A DNA stretch of 64,000 nucleotides from JASHPR01 sp963808705 (GTDB taxonomy: Bacteria; Actinomycetota; Actinomycetes; Streptosporangiales; Streptosporangiaceae), in the NCBI GenBank assembly GCA_963808705.1, contig CAWEHB010000007.1:186001-250000 (forward strand), given 5' to 3'. Positions 60,433-64,000 of the stretch are shown in pieces (positions within the stretch are counted from its first letter, which is position 1; each line of letters opens with the position of its first letter). Below the pieces are notes generated by a model. It did not search any database. It was given only the letters and a program-made list of their open reading frames with translations, and was not told where the DNA came from. The position numbers and the translations under genes are program-made.

Positions 60433-62091
60433 GTGAGCGGAGGACATCCGCCGCTGACCACCGACCGCCGACTAGGGCCGGGCCCCGTGCTGCGGCGGGC
60501 GGGCAGCACCCACTACCGGGCGGTCGAGATCACCGAGGGCGAGCCGCACCTGGTCCGCGAGGACCTCGCCGTGCCCGGTCCCGGGTTCCGCCGCGGGGCC
60601 GGGCGCCCGCTGCTCTGTCTGGTTCACGTGACCGACCTGCAGCTTGCTGACACCCAGTCGCCGACCCGGTTCGAGTTCCTCAACCGGTACTTCGCCGACC
60701 CGAGGTACGCCGAGATCGTGCCCGTGCAGCGCCCGCAGGAGGCGCTCACGACGCACGCGATCGACGCCATGCTGCGCACCATCAACGCCGCGCGCGGCCC
60801 GGCCACCGGGGCGGTCCCGCAGCTGGCCGTGACCACGGGCGACGCGATCGACAACGCGCAGTGGAACGAGATGCAGGCCTTCTTGGCCCTGTTCGACGGC
60901 GGGCTGGTGCGCCCGGGCTCCGGCGCGCCGGGTTACGTCGGCGTCCAGTCGCTCGACTGGCCCGACGACTTCTTCTGGAAGCCGGACGGCGCGGCCTCCG
61001 GCGGCGCCGACATCTTCCGGCGCGAGTTCGGCTTCCCGCACCACCCGGGGCTGCTGCAGCGCGCGATGCGGGAGTTCACGGCCACCGGGCTTCGCTTCCC
61101 CTGGCTGTCCTGCTTCGGCAATCACGAGGCCCTCAACCAGGGCGTCGGGGCGATCACCCCGGGCCTGGCCGCCGCGGTCGTCGGGGCCAGGAAGCCGCTG
61201 GGGCTGCCCGAGGACTTCGACCATGACCGCGCGCTCGAGCTGTTCACCGAGCGGCCTGAGGCGTTCATGGCCGGCCCGGCCATGACCGTCGCTGCCGACC
61301 CCGGCCGGCGGCCCGTCACCAGGCGGGAGTTCGTCGAGGCGCACTTCCGGCCGGCCGCGCGCCCGGCCGGGCACGGTTTCACCAGCCGGAACAGGTTCGA
61401 CGGCACGGCGTACTACGTGCATGACACGCCGGCCGCCCGGCTGATCGCGCTGGACACCAGCTGCCTCGCCGGGGGCGCCGCCGGGTGCGTCGACCATGAC
61501 CAGGCCCGGTGGCTTGAAGCCCGGCTGGCCGAGGTGCACTCGGCCTACCGTGCGCCGGACGGGCGCGAGGTGCGCACCGGCCAGGACGACCGCCTGGTCA
61601 TCTTGTTCTCCCACCACGGGACCGACACGCTCACCAACACCAGGACCGGGCATGCCGGGCCGGGCGGCGAGCCCGCGCTCGGCGCCGCCGAGCTCCTCGC
61701 CCTGCTGCACCGCTTCCGCAACGTCGTGCTGTGGCTGAACGGCCACACGCACACCAACGCCATCCGCCCGCGCCGCGACCCCGGCGACCCGGCGCGCGGG
61801 TTCTGGGAGGTCACGACGTGCGCGATCGTGGACTGGCCGTGCCAGTCCCGGCTGGTCGAGATCGTCGACGTCGGCGGGTGCCTGTCCATGGTCTGCACCA
61901 TGCTCGACCATGACACCCCGGTCGCTCCCCGGTCGCTGCGCACCGGCGACGACCTGGCCTCGCTGCACCGGCAGCTCGCCGCGAACATGCCGGTCATCGG
62001 CGCCGGCTCGCAGCGGTCGGGCACGGCCGCCGACCGCAACGCCGAGCTCCGGATGACGCCGCCGTTCCCGCTGGACCGCGCCGCCCGGTAG
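60433..62091 (+). CDS. Metallophosphoesterase, TIGR03767/TIGR03768-like
   Basis: 552-residue calcineurin-like phosphoesterase with long inserts between motifs. Motifs: LVHVTDLQLADTQ (metal Asp; Gln replaces the usual His), TTGDAIDNAQWNE, SCFGNHEALNQG, LVILFSHHGTDTL and LNGHTHTN. No Tat or Sec signal is seen, so it should be cytoplasmic. Last gene of the importer operon, 14 bp after the ATPase. It may release phosphate from a phosphonate-derived ester; substrate unknown. Confidence 0.87.
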   Translation: MSGGHPPLTTDRRLGPGPVLRRAGSTHYRAVEITEGEPHLVREDLAVPGPGFRRGAGRPLLCLVHVTDLQLADTQSPTRFEFLNRYFADPRYAEIVPVQRPQEALTTHAIDAMLRTINAARGPATGAVPQLAVTTGDAIDNAQWNEMQAFLALFDGGLVRPGSGAPGYVGVQSLDWPDDFFWKPDGAASGGADIFRREFGFPHHPGLLQRAMREFTATGLRFPWLSCFGNHEALNQGVGAITPGLAAAVVGARKPLGLPEDFDHDRALELFTERPEAFMAGPAMTVAADPGRRPVTRREFVEAHFRPAARPAGHGFTSRNRFDGTAYYVHDTPAARLIALDTSCLAGGAAGCVDHDQARWLEARLAEVHSAYRAPDGREVRTGQDDRLVILFSHHGTDTLTNTRTGHAGPGGEPALGAAELLALLHRFRNVVLWLNGHTHTNAIRPRRDPGDPARGFWEVTTCAIVDWPCQSRLVEIVDVGGCLSMVCTMLDHDTPVAPRSLRTGDDLASLHRQLAANMPVIGAGSQRSGTAADRNAELRMTPPFPLDRAAR

Positions 62092-62169
62092 CAAGCCACC
62101 GGGCCCCCGTGGCCCCCGGTGACTCAGGGCGTTAACGGGGAGTACACCGCCTCGCCGGCCCCGGCCGGC

Positions 62170-62829
62170 TCAGATTCCCCAGCGTGCCCCGGACAGGGCC
62201 TCGACGGCCGCGTCGCTGCCGTCGAGCCTGACCCGGGCCGCGGCGGTCCGGCCGAGCGCCCACAGGGTCAGCTCCGCCGGGGGGCCGGTGACGGTCACGA
62301 CCGGGGTACGGGCCTTGGCGGTGATCCGGACCCTCGCCCCGCCGGGCCCGGCCGGGTCGGGCTGGTCATCCCGGGCGAGCTCGACGCCGACCGGTGCCTT
62401 CCGCAGCACGAACCTGGCCATCCCCAGTCGGCGCCAGAGCACTTCGGTCAGGCCCTGGTCGAGCTTGCGCGGCTCCCAGCCCGGCTGGGCGCGCCGCACG
62501 TCCTCGTGGTGCGCGAAGTACTCCACCACGTTGGCCTGCTCATCGGCGCCGGGCAGCCCGAACAGCGAAAGCCGCGGCGGGCCGTTCCTGATCATCTGGA
62601 CCAGGCGCGGATACGGCGTCCGCTGGGCCATCCGGTGCTGGACGCTGCGGGTGTGCGCGGCCAGCGGCCCCCCGAGCAGGCCGAGCCCCGCGTCGGGCCG
62701 GTGCTCCCGGATCACCAGGTGGGCGGCGAGGTCGAGGGTCGTCCACCCCTCGCACAGGGTCGGCTCCCGGGGACCGGCCTGGTCGAGCAGCGCGCATAGG
62801 GCAAGGCGCTCATCCCGGGCATACCCCAT
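62170..62829 (-). CDS. TIGR03085-like metal-binding protein (DinB/maleylpyruvate isomerase-like)
   Basis: 219 residues. Starts MGYARDERLALCALLDQAGP, then the four-helix metal-binding domain with TLCEGWTTLDLAAHLVIREH (His ligand) and VVEYFAHHEDVRRAQPGW (His-His ligands), as in mycothiol-dependent maleylpyruvate isomerase-like proteins. The C-terminal ~80 residues are a sterol-carrier-like beta domain (VVTVTGPPAELTLWALGR). Function not known for most members. ATG 62829 chosen; upstream frame has no coding resemblance. Confidence 0.88.
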   Translation of the reverse strand: MGYARDERLALCALLDQAGPREPTLCEGWTTLDLAAHLVIREHRPDAGLGLLGGPLAAHTRSVQHRMAQRTPYPRLVQMIRNGPPRLSLFGLPGADEQANVVEYFAHHEDVRRAQPGWEPRKLDQGLTEVLWRRLGMARFVLRKAPVGVELARDDQPDPAGPGGARVRITAKARTPVVTVTGPPAELTLWALGRTAAARVRLDGSDAAVEALSGARWGI

Positions 62830-62980
62830 CGTGTGATCGTAAGCCACCGGCCCCCGGCTGGGAATGCCGGCGCCGCAGGTCGCCGCAGGTCGCCGCGGGC
62901 CGCCGGCTGCCGCCGGCCTATGCTGGCGGCTACCAGCCAGGAACCCGGTCGCGTTCGCGAGGCCACAGGAGGAGCCGCCG

Positions 62981-63697
62981 ATGACCGCGGGCAATCCCGC
63001 GCGCTCGGCCCGCAGCCAGCCGCGGGGGGAACTCGCGCTGCTGTTGCTGCTCGGCGCGGCCGGGGCCGGCCTGGCCCTGCTCGCGATGCGGCAAGGCTGG
63101 GCGAGGGTCGAGACGGCCGCGCCCAGGCCGCTGCCGGCCAGCGTTACCACCGAGACGGGCCAGGCGCTCGTGCCGGCCGCGGGCGCGCTGGCCCTGGCGG
63201 CCCTGGCCGGCCTGGCCGCTGTCCTGGCCACCCGGCGGACGCTCCGGCGCATCGCCGGCGCGGCGGTGGCCGGGCTCGGCCTGGGCCTGGCCGTGGCGGT
63301 CAGCGCCGGGATCTCCGCGGCCGACGTGCTGGCCGCCGCGTCAGCCAGTGCCCAGGCCGCTCCCGGGGCCGCGGCCGGGTCGGGCGTCGGCAGCACGACC
63401 GCGGGCTCCACCGGCCCGGGGGGATCACCGCTGTCCGGCTTCCCCGGGCACGTGGTCTTCGTGAGCTTTCCCTGGCGTGGGATCGCCTTCGCGGGCGCGC
63501 TCGCGGTCGTCGCGGCCGGGGCGCTGGCCGCGTGGCGGGCGGACCGGCTGCCGGTGATGTCCAGCCGGTTCGACCCGCCCGCACGGGTCGCCGGGCCGCA
63601 GCCGGCGGTCCCGGCGCCGGACCGCGGCTACCCGGGCGACTCCGCGGGGATGTGGGAGTCGCTGAGCCGGGGCGAGGACCCCACCGGCCCGGAGTAG
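62981..63697 (+). CDS. Trp-associated membrane protein (TIGR02234-like)
   Basis: 238 residues with four membrane helices: LALLLLLGAAGAGLALLAMR (about 17-36), a loop with WARVETAAPRPLPASVTTET, ALALAALAGLAAVLATRR, GAAVAGLGLGLAVAVSAGIS, and FAGALAVVAAGALAAWRAD. This layout is the Trp_oprn_chp family that lies among trp genes in actinobacteria, so trpE may lie beyond this inverted stretch and trpC downstream of the window. ATG 62981 follows CAGGAGGAGCC. The 3' end is tandemly duplicated, stop codon included. Confidence 0.85.
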   Translation: MTAGNPARSARSQPRGELALLLLLGAAGAGLALLAMRQGWARVETAAPRPLPASVTTETGQALVPAAGALALAALAGLAAVLATRRTLRRIAGAAVAGLGLGLAVAVSAGISAADVLAAASASAQAAPGAAAGSGVGSTTAGSTGPGGSPLSGFPGHVVFVSFPWRGIAFAGALAVVAAGALAAWRADRLPVMSSRFDPPARVAGPQPAVPAPDRGYPGDSAGMWESLSRGEDPTGPE

Positions 63698-63763
63698 CTG
63701 AGCCGGGGCGAGGACCCCACCGGCCCCGGAGTAGCCGAGCCGGGCGAGGACCCCACGGGTCCC
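63662..63763 (+). repeat. Tandem ~36-bp repeats across a stop codon
   Basis: The unit CTGAGCCGGGGCGAGGACCC plus CACCGGCCCGGAGTAG at 63662-63697 is repeated at 63698-63734 with one extra C, and a third diverged copy follows from 63735. The first copy encodes the last residues and stop codon of the upstream gene. Confidence 0.8.
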
Positions 63764-63884
63764 GGGATATCAGCCGGGACCCCGGTTGCTGTGCCCGGCA
63801 GCGGGCCTGCTCGGGTGCTGCCGGGGGCGGCGCGGGTTAGGCTCGGCCTGACGAGGCTGGCGTGGCTGGCCATGGAGGTGAACG

Positions 63885-64000
63885 GTGAGCGCTGGGCACC
63901 GAGTTCGCCGGAGCCGGTGGCTCACCGCAGCGGCCAGGCGCAGGCTGGACCGATCCCATCCGCTGGTGAAGCTGGTGACCCGGCTGGTCACGGCTCAGGC
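63885..64000 (+). CDS. Unidentified protein, 5' part
   Basis: GTG 63885 has GGAGG at 63874-63878 upstream and opens a frame beginning MSAGHRVRRSRWLTAAARRR, then LDRSHPLVKLVTRLV, which runs to the window edge. A basic N-terminus like this is common before a membrane segment. Only 38 codons are visible and no family is recognised; an alternative overlapping frame from ATG 63872 is also open. Confidence 0.45.
   Translation, partial: MSAGHRVRRSRWLTAAARRRLDRSHPLVKLVTRLVTAQ

Overview
The window is a high-GC actinobacterial chromosome segment. Evidence for this is the GTG/TTG-rich starts, GTGA/ATGA stop-start overlaps, an F420-type monooxygenase tail, meso-diaminopimelate-type MurE, Wag31/DivIVA with SepF instead of MinCDE/FtsA, polyphosphate glucokinase, and the actinobacterial order pepQ-efp-nusB. 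A member of Streptosporangiales or a related order fits best, but genus cannot be read from the sequence alone.

Layout. (1) 1-4.7 kb, plus strand: tail of an F420-dependent monooxygenase, then pepQ, efp, nusB, dinB and a DUF3040 membrane protein. (2) 4.8-9.7 kb, minus strand: a moxR-DUF58-transglutaminase operon divergent from mraZ. (3) 9.9-30.1 kb, plus strand: a complete division and cell-wall cluster: mraZ, rsmH, ftsL, ftsI, murE, murF, mraY, murD, ftsW, murG, murC, ftsQ, ftsZ, pgeF, yggS, sepF, yggT, divIVA. These genes make lipid II, polymerise and cross-link it at the septum (FtsW/FtsI), and supply the Z-ring, its membrane anchor (SepF) and the polar scaffold (DivIVA). The mraZ promoter carries four GTGGRG boxes at exact 10-bp spacing. 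(4) 30.2-37.7 kb: an unrecognised membrane-anchored, low-complexity protein with a Cys/His tail; ileS on the minus strand behind a T-box leader; then a DksA/TraR-type zinc-finger protein, lspA, an RluD-type pseudouridine synthase and a DUF2087 protein. (5) 37.7-43.8 kb: an accessory, decaying stretch with a quinone-oxidoreductase-like gene, head-to-head 5'-truncated alkA and marR fragments, a degenerate tyrosine recombinase, an N-terminal prolyl oligopeptidase stub, an MFS exporter and an aminotransferase. (6) 44-53 kb: dnaE, a cluster of dispersed repeats, a DUF2254 membrane protein, an ABC-2 exporter pair, a small membrane protein and ppgK. (7) 53.2-62.1 kb: a probable aminophosphonate uptake and degradation cluster (FAD oxidoreductase, phosphonatase-like hydrolase, LacI regulator, four-gene ABC importer, metallophosphoesterase). 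(8) 62.1-64 kb: a DinB/maleylpyruvate-isomerase-like protein, a trp-associated membrane protein, and the start of one more gene.

Most notable observations: single-base frame breaks in both murF and ftsZ, where the lost frame is recovered downstream with conserved sequence; a ~105-bp dispersed repeat inserted in or beside rsmH, murD (both ends) and dnaE; oppositely oriented MraZ-like boxes facing the transglutaminase operon; a 31-bp nested dyad upstream of ftsZ; and a gene-deletion scar joining alkA to marR.
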